A DNA stretch of 36,657 nt, from positions 1 to 36,657 of the forward strand of contig JAEEGQ010000119.1 in NCBI GenBank assembly GCA_016280395.1, written 5' to 3'. The position numbers and the translations under genes are program-made. Position 1 is the stretch's first letter. Each line of letters opens with the position of its first letter. The stretch is from Lachnospiraceae bacterium. GTDB taxonomy: Bacteria > Bacillota > Clostridia > Lachnospirales > Lachnospiraceae. The notes under the pieces were generated by a model. That model had not been told where the DNA came from, did no database searches, and saw only the letters and a program-made list of their open reading frames with translations. Of this stretch, positions 26,161-33,140 are shown one piece after another.

Positions 26161-29100
26161 TCACAGTTCTCTTAACAAGCCCGCAGAAAATACCTCGCCC
26201 GGAACGGGAGGATCCTGCACATGTACGGCCACAAGCTCCATGGCGTGTACGGAGCCGTCGTCAAATTTCATATCGGCTACGGTCGTAACGATGCGTTTTC
26301 CGGACTCAAAGGCCTTAATGAGATTATCCCGGCTGAAGGCTTCGCGCACAGCGGCGCCGCCGTTTCCAAGGCACGCCGAAGCGATCTGCTCTACGGCCTC
26401 ATCATAGGATTTTTCCTCGCGCACACCGGGTGCTCCCGGCAGCATGTGTATCAGCGGACGCGTCCTGTTTTTTGTAAGGTTCGATACCACAAAGGACGGG
26501 TAAAGAGCCGTTACGGAGCTGTAAACGCAGGTCCTTGCAATCTCGTTCTCGAAATCCGCCCTGTGGTATTTCTCAACATCATGGTACGTCATTATCGCCG
26601 AAGAAGGCTTTCCGCTCTTGTCCGGTATACTCTTGAAGCTTACGCGGTACCAGTTGAAGGTGCCGTCTTCCTCGCGGAATCTGATATCAGCGGTGCCTGC
26701 GCGTTCACCGGCATCGACCCTGTCAAACAGCCCAAGCCATCTCTCAACATCTTCCTTTGCGACAACCCCGGCTTCAACCGCATTGCCCGGCCCGTTCTTT
26801 ATCGTCATCGGCGCACTTGATGAACCGTTCCTCTCGGAATCAACGAAGGCCCTGCCCTTTACCACATAGCGGTACAGATGTCTTCCCGAGGATTCAAGGG
26901 ATTGCTTGTATTCTTCAATGGTATGCTGCGTTGTAACATCCGTGCCGACGCACAGCATTCCGACTATCTCGCCCTTAACGTTCCTGATGGCGAAACGGTT
27001 CGTCCTGACGAGCACGGCATGTTCTCCGCCCATTTCGGAATAGGACTCGGTCTGTCCGAGTTTGTTCTCGCCGGTAGAGATCACTTCGAGGTCGGTCTCG
27101 GCGATCCGGACTGCGATATCGTTGTCGCCGTAAACATCATGGTCCGTCTTTCCAAGCAGATCCGCATAGGATCTGTGTCCCGTCAACTTTGCAAAGCTTT
27201 CGGAAACGGCCACATAATTGGAGTTGGTGTCCTTAATGTATACATAATCCCGCGTTGTCGCAAGATACTGGTGCAGCACATGGGTATTGAGGGAATCCAC
27301 GCCCTCTGTTCCGATGGCATTATCATCGATATTGGATTTTGCCGCTATCTCGACAGCCTTATGCCGCGAGATGTCCGTGTAGATACCGAAGTAATGCAGC
27401 TCGTTCTCTATCCTTGCAGGGTTTGCGGAAAGGTTTACCCAGCGGACCCCGCCTGTCTTTAAGATAACGCGGAATTCAACGGAGAACGGCGCTCCCCTCT
27501 CAATACTCTCGGTAAGCGACTTGCGCACTGCATCCCTGTCGTCGGGATGTATCTGGCTAAGCTGCGTGATAAAGTCCTCCTCGGCACCCGCATCGATCGA
27601 ATATCCGAGTATCTCCTGAGCCGTCTCGCTTGTGTAGATACGAGTAAGGTTGGATTCGGAGGCAATAAACTCCGCAAGGCCTCCGGGCGCAAAGTGCAGG
27701 ATGTTCTCGAGCGCTATCCTCTCCTTCTTCAGCGCCTTGTCAAGAATGGCCTCGGCAGTGATATTTGAAATTGAAACATAGACGATATGGCTGTTGAACT
27801 TGCTTGCAAGGTTCCTGAACCTGGCCTGCAGCCACTCCTCCCTGTTATTATGGAAAACCGCGATAAAATGCACGGTGCAGGCTGTTTCCTCGCCTGTCTC
27901 GATGGCAAGCTCCACTGCGTTTACCAGGGCTTTGCGGCTCTTCGTCTCGATATACTGCATGAAGTTGCCGTTCATCTTGATAAAATCGTCCCTCGACATG
28001 CGCAGTTCTTCAAAAAAGCGGTCGTTAGAGCGCAATATCGTCATATTCCTGTTTTCAAACTCCAGGATGGCCGATCCGCCGAGGAATGTATTGAAAAGAA
28101 GCGTCGACTGTGTTGAAGCATCAAGGAAATCCACAGACTCATCGATCGTCTTCTTGAATATCTCCCGTTCGGGCGCGGCAATACCCCTCTGCATCAGCAG
28201 GTTCTCGAAATCCGATGCCGGCATTGGCTTTGAGAAAAGGTACCCCTGCATGTACAGACAGTTGATGGTCTTTAAGAAATCCGCCTGCTGGCGTGTCTCG
28301 ATACCCTCGGCGAGCACGGGGAGATTAATGCCGTGCGCCATATGTACGACAGAGCTCAATATACTGCCGCCGCGCGCGTTATTGGCGGACTCCGTGACAA
28401 AATTCATGTCCAGCTTCAGAAGATCCACCGGCACGTCTTTTAACGTATTCAGTGACGAATAGCCCGACCCGAAATCGTCCATTTCAACGTAAAAACCGCG
28501 CTGTTTAAGCTCCGCAAGGATCATGAGGAGCTGGTCCGGGTTGTCCATATATGCGGATTCGGTCATCTCAAGACGCAGGCTCTTGGGCGAAAGACCGTAT
28601 TTTTCTATAAGTCCGACGAGCTTTTGTGTAAGGCCCTTGTCATAGAAATCGCGGCGCGAGATATTGACAGAGATAGGCGGTACCTCCAGCCCCTTGTCAA
28701 GCCACTGTTTGATATAGGCGCATGTGGAATCCCACATGCAGTAGTCAACTTCGCTGATAAACCCGTTTTTCTCGAAAAGCGGTATAAAGGTCCCCGGGCT
28801 CACAATGCCCTTTTGCGGATCGTTCCAGCGTACAAGCGCTTCCGCGCCTATCATCTCGCCGGTATCGTAGTTGTACTGAGGCTGGAAGAACGGGATAAAC
28901 TCACCCTGTTCAAGGGCGCGCTTCATGGAAGACGTTATCTCGAGCTCCTCAACGATACGGTCCCTCATCTCGCCCGTATACCACTCATAGTGCTTGTCGT
29001 AACGGTCCTTGATGCTGCTGAGTGCCAGTCCCGCGCGGTCGCACATGACCGAAACGGAAAGGGACGGATCCGTTATATCAAAAAAGCCGTAGCTGATGGA

Positions 29101-29895
29101 AAAATCAAAATCGTCAAAGCAGGAATTGAGCTGCAGAAGAGTATAGCTGTACACCTTGTCGGGATTGAAGTTCTTCCTGTCATACAAGGCAACAAAATGA
29201 TCCGCGCCCCAGTGTGCGTAAAAGATGGGCGCATTCGCATCCGCCTGCTCTGCCGTCATGGTGTAGCGGATACCGATGGCGCGCAGGAGCCTGTCGCCCT
29301 CCGCGATACCGAAATTGTCGTTGAAAAGCTTGAAATGGTCGATATCCCAGCGCGCAAGCACATACTTGCCCTCCGGGTTCTCGGACAAAAACCTTGAAAC
29401 CTCGTCGAGAAAGCGCTGTCTGCCCCAGATACCCGAAACATCAAGCGCGCCCGGGTGCAGCAGCTCGTCGAGGATAATAGACTCTGTGATAGCTTTGGTG
29501 GCGGAAATGGACGTAAGGATGTTATCGACCCTGTACATTATGCTCTCGGGCATAAAAGGTTTGGTGATGACATCTATCGCGCCAAGGAAGAACGCCTTGC
29601 GGCGCGCAGCGTAATCTCCGTCTGCGGTAGCTATGATAATGGGGATATGTTTGAATTCCTCGCTCTGATGCAGCTCGTCGAGCACATCATAGCCATCGAT
29701 CTCCGGCATGTTAAGATCAAGTATCACCAGATCCGGCTTGATCCCGCGATTGATAAGCTCAAGCGCGAGCTTCCCGTTTACAGCCTCAACCGTGTCGTAC
29801 TTCGAAGCAAAAATGTGCTTTAAGATCATGCGCGAAGGCGCATCATCATCAACAAGCATCAGCAGAGCTTTGGATTGTTCCGATCTTTGACTCAT
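26161..29895 (-). CDS. Response regulator with degenerate GGDEF, active-looking EAL and C-terminal PAS domains
   Basis: A 1244-residue soluble c-di-GMP phosphodiesterase candidate. The N-terminal receiver domain (about 10-130) has acidic residues D16-D18, phospho-acceptor D60 in LVILDLNMPEIDG and the switch lysine in VITKPF. Next is a GGDEF domain whose motif is spoiled (GADHF, 230-234), so cyclase activity is unlikely. The EAL domain is complete: AEALVRW (E352), VNISRRD, EMTES, MDDFGSGYSS, LLKLDMNF, AEGIETRQQ. Behind it are three to four PAS domains (about 600-720, 730-855 with HPDDR, 880-1005 with YVYIKDTNSNYVAVS, 1010-1120) and an unassigned C-terminus. Having the sensory PAS units after the output domains is unusual. 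Operon with the DUF5662 gene. No histidine kinase is nearby. Confidence 0.92.
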   Translation of the reverse strand: MSQRSEQSKALLMLVDDDAPSRMILKHIFASKYDTVEAVNGKLALELINRGIKPDLVILDLNMPEIDGYDVLDELHQSEEFKHIPIIIATADGDYAARRKAFFLGAIDVITKPFMPESIMYRVDNILTSISATKAITESIILDELLHPGALDVSGIWGRQRFLDEVSRFLSENPEGKYVLARWDIDHFKLFNDNFGIAEGDRLLRAIGIRYTMTAEQADANAPIFYAHWGADHFVALYDRKNFNPDKVYSYTLLQLNSCFDDFDFSISYGFFDITDPSLSVSVMCDRAGLALSSIKDRYDKHYEWYTGEMRDRIVEELEITSSMKRALEQGEFIPFFQPQYNYDTGEMIGAEALVRWNDPQKGIVSPGTFIPLFEKNGFISEVDYCMWDSTCAYIKQWLDKGLEVPPISVNISRRDFYDKGLTQKLVGLIEKYGLSPKSLRLEMTESAYMDNPDQLLMILAELKQRGFYVEMDDFGSGYSSLNTLKDVPVDLLKLDMNFVTESANNARGGSILSSVVHMAHGINLPVLAEGIETRQQADFLKTINCLYMQGYLFSKPMPASDFENLLMQRGIAAPEREIFKKTIDESVDFLDASTQSTLLFNTFLGGSAILEFENRNMTILRSNDRFFEELRMSRDDFIKMNGNFMQYIETKSRKALVNAVELAIETGEETACTVHFIAVFHNNREEWLQARFRNLASKFNSHIVYVSISNITAEAILDKALKKERIALENILHFAPGGLAEFIASESNLTRIYTSETAQEILGYSIDAGAEEDFITQLSQIHPDDRDAVRKSLTESIERGAPFSVEFRVILKTGGVRWVNLSANPARIENELHYFGIYTDISRHKAVEIAAKSNIDDNAIGTEGVDSLNTHVLHQYLATTRDYVYIKDTNSNYVAVSESFAKLTGHRSYADLLGKTDHDVYGDNDIAVRIAETDLEVISTGENKLGQTESYSEMGGEHAVLVRTNRFAIRNVKGEIVGMLCVGTDVTTQHTIEEYKQSLESSGRHLYRYVVKGRAFVDSERNGSSSAPMTIKNGPGNAVEAGVVAKEDVERWLGLFDRVDAGERAGTADIRFREEDGTFNWYRVSFKSIPDKSGKPSSAIMTYHDVEKYHRADFENEIARTCVYSSVTALYPSFVVSNLTKNRTRPLIHMLPGAPGVREEKSYDEAVEQIASACLGNGGAAVREAFSRDNLIKAFESGKRIVTTVADMKFDDGSVHAMELVAVHVQDPPVPGEVFSAGLLREL

Positions 29896-29904
29896 TCTTT
29901 ACGT

Positions 29905-29927
29905 GGCGGTCGCCCGCCTTCCTCCTC
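29905..29927 (-). promoter_or_regulatory. Hairpin between ribosome binding site and start codon of the REC-GGDEF-EAL gene
   Basis: The Shine-Dalgarno GAGGAGG (29927-29921) is 25 bases before the ATG, too far for normal use. Between them GGCGG-GCGA-CCGCC (29918-29905) forms a 5-bp stem with a GNRA-type loop. Folding removes 14 bases and brings the spacing to about 11. Confidence 0.45.
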
Positions 29928-29972
29928 ATGTAAACCGCATACGATCCCTATCATATTGGGCTCTATCCTATT

Positions 29973-30001
29973 ATGATAGCACATTCAATCCCGAATGTAA
30001 A
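29973..30001 (-). promoter_or_regulatory. Promoter of the REC-GGDEF-EAL operon
   Basis: On the minus strand TTTACA (30001-29996), 17-base spacer, TATCAT (29978-29973). Confidence 0.5.
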
Positions 30002-30032
30002 CATTTTGTGAGCCGTCAAGGTTTTCGTTTTT

Positions 30033-30063
30033 TGAGTCAGCGGGGTCGTTTCCCGGTGACTCA
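30033..30063. other. Unassigned hairpin in the greA - REC gene gap
   Basis: TGAGTCA (30033-30039) pairs with TGACTCA (30057-30063), and CGGG with CCCG inside. It lies between the greA terminator and the next promoter upstream of it. No T-run follows on either strand, so it does not look like a terminator. Confidence 0.35.
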
Positions 30064-30094
30064 TTTGGTGTGTCGGTGTGGGCGCGCATTGCAA

Positions 30095-30142
30095 AAACAG
30101 CGGCTCCGGGCGTTGCTCTCGCAACCGGGCCGGGCCGCTGTT
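30095..30142 (-). terminator. Terminator of the ExbB/ExbD-like - greA operon
   Basis: AACAGCGG (plus 30096-30103) pairs with CCGCTGTT (30135-30142), with a partly paired GC-rich interior (CGTTGC/GCAACC). On the minus strand the stem is followed by TTTTTGC. It lies 8 bases past the greA stop. Confidence 0.8.
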
Positions 30143-30149
30143 AAATGTC

Positions 30150-30650
30150 TTAAAACCGCTGTAATTCCTCGTTTTCGTCAGTTGTCTTTTCGATCTTTGT
30201 TATCGTCACAAAATAACTGACCTTGTCGTTCACGTGAACTTCCACACGATCGCCTTTCTTGTGCCCCATAACGGCGGCGCCAAGCGGCGAATCCTTGTTG
30301 ATGACACCGTTCAGCGTATGCACGCGGACCGATGTGACAAGCTTGAACGTATCCTCCGAGCCGTCATCCTCAAACCGCACCGTTACGGTGTTATTAAGGC
30401 CAACCTCGTCTTCTGCCGAGGTATCCTCGATTATCACTGCCGTCTTGATCATCTTCTCAAGATATCTTATACGGCTGTCATTCATGTTTCGCTCACGCTT
30501 TGCAGCGTAATACTCAAAATTCTCGCTCAGGTCCCCCTGCGCCTTCGCTTCCTTCAGCGCCTCAAGTATCTGGGGCCTCATAACGAGCTTGCGGTGATCG
30601 ATCTCTTCCTGCATTTTCCGGATGTCACCGCGGGTTAGTTGGTCAAACAT
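30150..30650 (-). CDS. greA: GreA/GreB-type transcript cleavage factor
   Basis: Rescues backtracked RNA polymerase by stimulating cleavage of the nascent RNA. It has 166 residues, normal for GreA. The N-terminal coiled coil carries the tip motif GDLSENFEYYAAKRERN, with the acidic D and E that reach the polymerase active site. The C-terminal FKBP-like domain includes SPLGAAVMGHKKGDRVEV. The start follows the upstream gene by 11 bases with AGGTGA as ribosome binding site, so it is the last gene of the stator-like operon. Some Clostridia carry several Gre paralogues; the unusual position suggests that this may not be the only one in the genome. Confidence 0.93.
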   Translation of the reverse strand: MFDQLTRGDIRKMQEEIDHRKLVMRPQILEALKEAKAQGDLSENFEYYAAKRERNMNDSRIRYLEKMIKTAVIIEDTSAEDEVGLNNTVTVRFEDDGSEDTFKLVTSVRVHTLNGVINKDSPLGAAVMGHKKGDRVEVHVNDKVSYFVTITKIEKTTDENEELQRF

Positions 30651-30661
30651 AATTCTATCAC

Positions 30662-31231
30662 CTACTGATCTGTGCCTACCTGATACGTTCTGCCAAGATT
30701 GTTAAGTATCGTCTGCACGTTTTCGTATACGCCCTTTGTTGCAAGGTCATCGATCAGATAGATCTTGCTGATGCTATACGTTTCTGTACTTAACTGGGCT
30801 ATAAGCTGTTCTGCTGTCACTTCCACATCATTCATCAGGATAGTGCTGTTTTTTATCACAAGGTAAACCTTCGGAGCATCCTGATTTACCGCCTGTGTCG
30901 GAACGCGTGTAGGATTTGGTGTAACAGTCCCATTGATATCTATAGGTCCGGCTGTGGGTTCCTGACCGCTTCTTCCGACATTTTTCAACGACTCCAGTCC
31001 GTTGCCGATCCAGCCTTGTCCGCCGGGAAAAAGGATACCCCTGTCAATAAGAATACCAAGCAGTATTCCGATCAGCAGAACTAAAAGAATGATAATGCGA
31101 ATGAGGTGATGTTTTCTCTTTTTCTTTTTTTTCTTGTCATCGGGGCCGTCATGGTGACCGGGTTTGTGGTGTCTCTTGTCTTTCGGTTCCTCGCCCGGCA
31201 TCGGAACTTGCGGGTACTTGCTCTTTCTCAT
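30662..31231 (-). CDS. Single-pass membrane protein with ExbD-like outer domain
   Basis: Third gene of the stator-like operon, 189 residues, not firmly recognised. The first 42 residues are cytosolic and very basic, with His and a run of Lys (DKRHHKPGHHDG, DKKKKKKRKHH). One transmembrane helix follows (LIRIIILLVLLIGILLGIL), then a Gly/Pro/Thr-rich linker to about 115. The C-terminal 70 residues (VYLVIKNSTILMNDVEVTAE, then KIYLIDDLATKGVYENVQTI and GRTYQVG) have the order of strands and the D-xx-xxx-Y-xxV pattern of the periplasmic domain of ExbD/TolR. It lacks an Asp in the helix, so it is unlikely to conduct protons itself. GAGGAG lies 7 bases before the ATG. Confidence 0.6.
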   Translation of the reverse strand: MRKSKYPQVPMPGEEPKDKRHHKPGHHDGPDDKKKKKKRKHHLIRIIILLVLLIGILLGILIDRGILFPGGQGWIGNGLESLKNVGRSGQEPTAGPIDINGTVTPNPTRVPTQAVNQDAPKVYLVIKNSTILMNDVEVTAEQLIAQLSTETYSISKIYLIDDLATKGVYENVQTILNNLGRTYQVGTDQ

Positions 31232-31257
31232 AGATAATCTCCTCTGCTTATAAGTCT

Positions 31258-31998
31258 TTATTTATTGCTTACAACGAAATCATATTTAATATTTTTCAGT
31301 GTGTCAATATGCTCAACTGCATTTTTTACAACCTGGGGAGTTCTGAGATATATCTGCCCATTGTCATACTTGAACACAATAAAAACCTCTTTGCTCGAAA
31401 GGGAAGCAACCTGCCCGCTAAAAATCTTATTTACCCAATCTTTTATCTTTTTAATTGTTTCTTCTTCAGATTGAGGATCTTTATCGGTTGGAATAATCAA
31501 TGCTGAACCAATCTGCGCATTGTTTTTGTACACCGTAAGCCTGTTACCCCTTGAATAATCCTTGGGATCCAAAGTGACCAGCGAAATCTCGAACACCGCA
31601 CTGTTTTCCTTAAAACGTTGGTATGCTACGAGATCGGTACTGCTCATCCCACCTATTTCCATGTACTTTGCGAGATTGTTCTGCGCATTTTCCGCCTGAG
31701 TCTTATAATAATCCCGATCAGTAACAGCTTCAGCGTATTGCTTCTTCAGGTCGGCCAGTTCCTGCTGAGCCTGCTTCAGCTTATCCTCCAGCTCCGTATT
31801 CTCTTTTTCCAGTGCCGATATCTTTTCTCCCTGCTCGGCGGCCTGTGTTTCATATGCCGCATTCTGCTTCTTCAGATCTTCGATCTCCTCCGCGTCCTTT
31901 TGGGCTTTGCCGTTCATAGAGCATAGCACAAGGAACAGGATTATAAGGATGACGTCAAGCAGAGAGGTGAAATCAAGCACCATCTCATGCTTTTTCAT
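31258..31998 (-). CDS. ExbD/MotB-like stator protein with long coiled coil
   Basis: Predicted partner of the channel protein encoded upstream; 246 residues from the ATG at 31998. The only membrane helix (about 7-26) is MVLDFTSLLDVILIILFLVL, which lines up with the ExbD helix INVTPFIDVMLVLLIIFMV, placing D15 at the proton-carrying Asp. A coiled coil of about 85 residues (IEDLKKQNAAYETQ to NNLAKYM) follows, then a globular end of about 120 residues with VFEISLVTLDPKDYSRGN and KEVFIVFKYDNGQIYLRTPQ. No OmpA-type peptidoglycan motif is seen. The start is chosen because AAGGAG lies 7 bases upstream and the ATG overlaps the stop of the upstream gene by 14 bases; a further upstream start at 32028 has no such site. 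Confidence 0.75.
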   Translation of the reverse strand: MKKHEMVLDFTSLLDVILIILFLVLCSMNGKAQKDAEEIEDLKKQNAAYETQAAEQGEKISALEKENTELEDKLKQAQQELADLKKQYAEAVTDRDYYKTQAENAQNNLAKYMEIGGMSSTDLVAYQRFKENSAVFEISLVTLDPKDYSRGNRLTVYKNNAQIGSALIIPTDKDPQSEEETIKKIKDWVNKIFSGQVASLSSKEVFIVFKYDNGQIYLRTPQVVKNAVEHIDTLKNIKYDFVVSNK

Positions 31999-32977
31999 CG
32001 GCATTCTCCTTATTCTGTGGCGCGCCAAAGAACTCCGGCGCTAGTTCCGAAGGGTCGGGTCGTTTGTTTTCTCTCACCGGTTCATACGCGTAAGGGTCAT
32101 GCTCGGCAGGCTTTTCAACAGTATTTCCGGCCTGCGCGCCTTCCGTTATTTCCGTAACCTCCGTTGCATCTGTAACAGCTGTTGCTGTTGCGTCTGCATC
32201 TGTCTTATCCGCAGCTGTTGCATCTGTGACTGCACTGTCTGCACCCGCAGTCTCCGGGGCTGCACTGTCTGCACCCGTAACACCGGTATCCGCAGCCGTT
32301 TCCCTGGCAGCGTCTGCTGTCCCGGGTAAAGCACCCGCTTCTTTCTCATTCCTCGTACTATCCGAACTGCTGTCCGCCCCGGCATCCGTACCCTCTGCCT
32401 GCTCCTTCGCAGTTTCGGTCTCCGCAGGCTTTTCGGGCTCATACTCCGCGCTTGTGGCGATCGCCCTCTCGCGAAGCAGCTTGTCCGTATTCCTCTGCAG
32501 GTAAATATCGATATTCTTCTCGTTATCCTCGATGCCGGAAGCAACATATCCGTTTGCGACCTTAAAAGCGATAGCAAAGATGATGCCCCACATGGTCGAC
32601 GTCAGAGCACTGAAGAACAGGCCTGTCGGAACCTCACCCATGCTGTTTACAAGCGGGATCAGGGCAACGACTGTGCCAAGCAGGCCAAGCAGCGGGAATA
32701 TCGCCGTCAGGTTTTCGTAAATGATGTAAAATGCGTTCATGCGCCTGCGGAGCCTTATGATGTCCGACTCGCTGTCCACACGGTTCCTGCGGGCAAACTT
32801 GCCCTGTATCTCCGCAAGCGAAGCTTCGCCGCCCGGTATCCAGCAGTAAGGGTTGAGCGCATCATAAAGCTTCCTCGAGAAGCGAATCGTCTGCACGAGG
32901 ATCACACCGTTCACAACTGCCAATATAAATATTATAAAGTCAAAGCTCAGAAAATTCTTAAATATTACTTCCAGCAT
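31985..32977 (-). CDS. MotA/TolQ/ExbB proton channel family protein
   Basis: First gene of the operon, 330 residues. It has three transmembrane segments: about 11-32 (FDFIIFILAVVNGVILVQTI), 86-110 (ENLTAIFPLLGLLGTVVALI) and 117-142 (GLFFSALTSTMWGIIFAIAF). The second and third carry the family core: PLLGLLGTVVALIP, and SALTSTMWGIIFAI, where ExbB has the Thr-rich pore lining. The loop between helices 1 and 2 is cytosolic. The last 165 residues are a low-complexity, Ala/Thr/Asp/Glu-rich tail with repeated TxADxDATA-like and TGADSA units, ending in a Pro-rich patch (HDPYAYEPVREN); ExbB and TolQ lack such a tail. GGAGG lies 7 bases before the ATG. Confidence 0.82.
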   Translation of the reverse strand: MLEVIFKNFLSFDFIIFILAVVNGVILVQTIRFSRKLYDALNPYCWIPGGEASLAEIQGKFARRNRVDSESDIIRLRRRMNAFYIIYENLTAIFPLLGLLGTVVALIPLVNSMGEVPTGLFFSALTSTMWGIIFAIAFKVANGYVASGIEDNEKNIDIYLQRNTDKLLRERAIATSAEYEPEKPAETETAKEQAEGTDAGADSSSDSTRNEKEAGALPGTADAARETAADTGVTGADSAAPETAGADSAVTDATAADKTDADATATAVTDATEVTEITEGAQAGNTVEKPAEHDPYAYEPVRENKRPDPSELAPEFFGAPQNKENADEKA

Positions 32978-33010
32978 AAAAATACCTCCGTAATGTCCGT
33001 AACCTATTAA

Positions 33011-33039
33011 ATTTTACCGCAAAATTCGTATTTTGTAAA
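33011..33039 (-). promoter_or_regulatory. Promoter of the stator-like operon
   Basis: On the minus strand TTTACA (33039-33034), 17-base spacer, TAAAAT (33016-33011). It is back to back with the promoter of the 7TM-GGDEF gene. Confidence 0.6.
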
Positions 33040-33121
33040 GCAAACATTGTTTTCGTCAGACGTTTGTCAAGGAGCGGTGGACAAAAGTGCGATAATTACT
33101 CTTTATTTTTGGCCAGAATTG

Positions 33122-33130
33122 TGGTAAAAT
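33122..33130 (+). promoter_or_regulatory. Extended -10 promoter of the 7TM-GGDEF gene
   Basis: TGG-TAAAAT, an extended -10 element with no good -35. Transcription would start near 33137, only a few bases before the ATG at 33141. Confidence 0.5.
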
Positions 33131-33140
33131 CTGTAGTATC

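Noticed and set aside
30662-32977. Zorya defence system (ZorA/ZorB)
   Set aside because: The channel protein lacks the long coiled-coil tail of ZorA, the partner lacks an OmpA-type peptidoglycan domain, and no ZorC, ZorD or ZorE-type gene is nearby.
30662-32977. Flagellar MotA/MotB stator
   Set aside because: Three rather than four helices in the channel protein, no OmpA-like domain in its partner, and no flagellar genes in the window.
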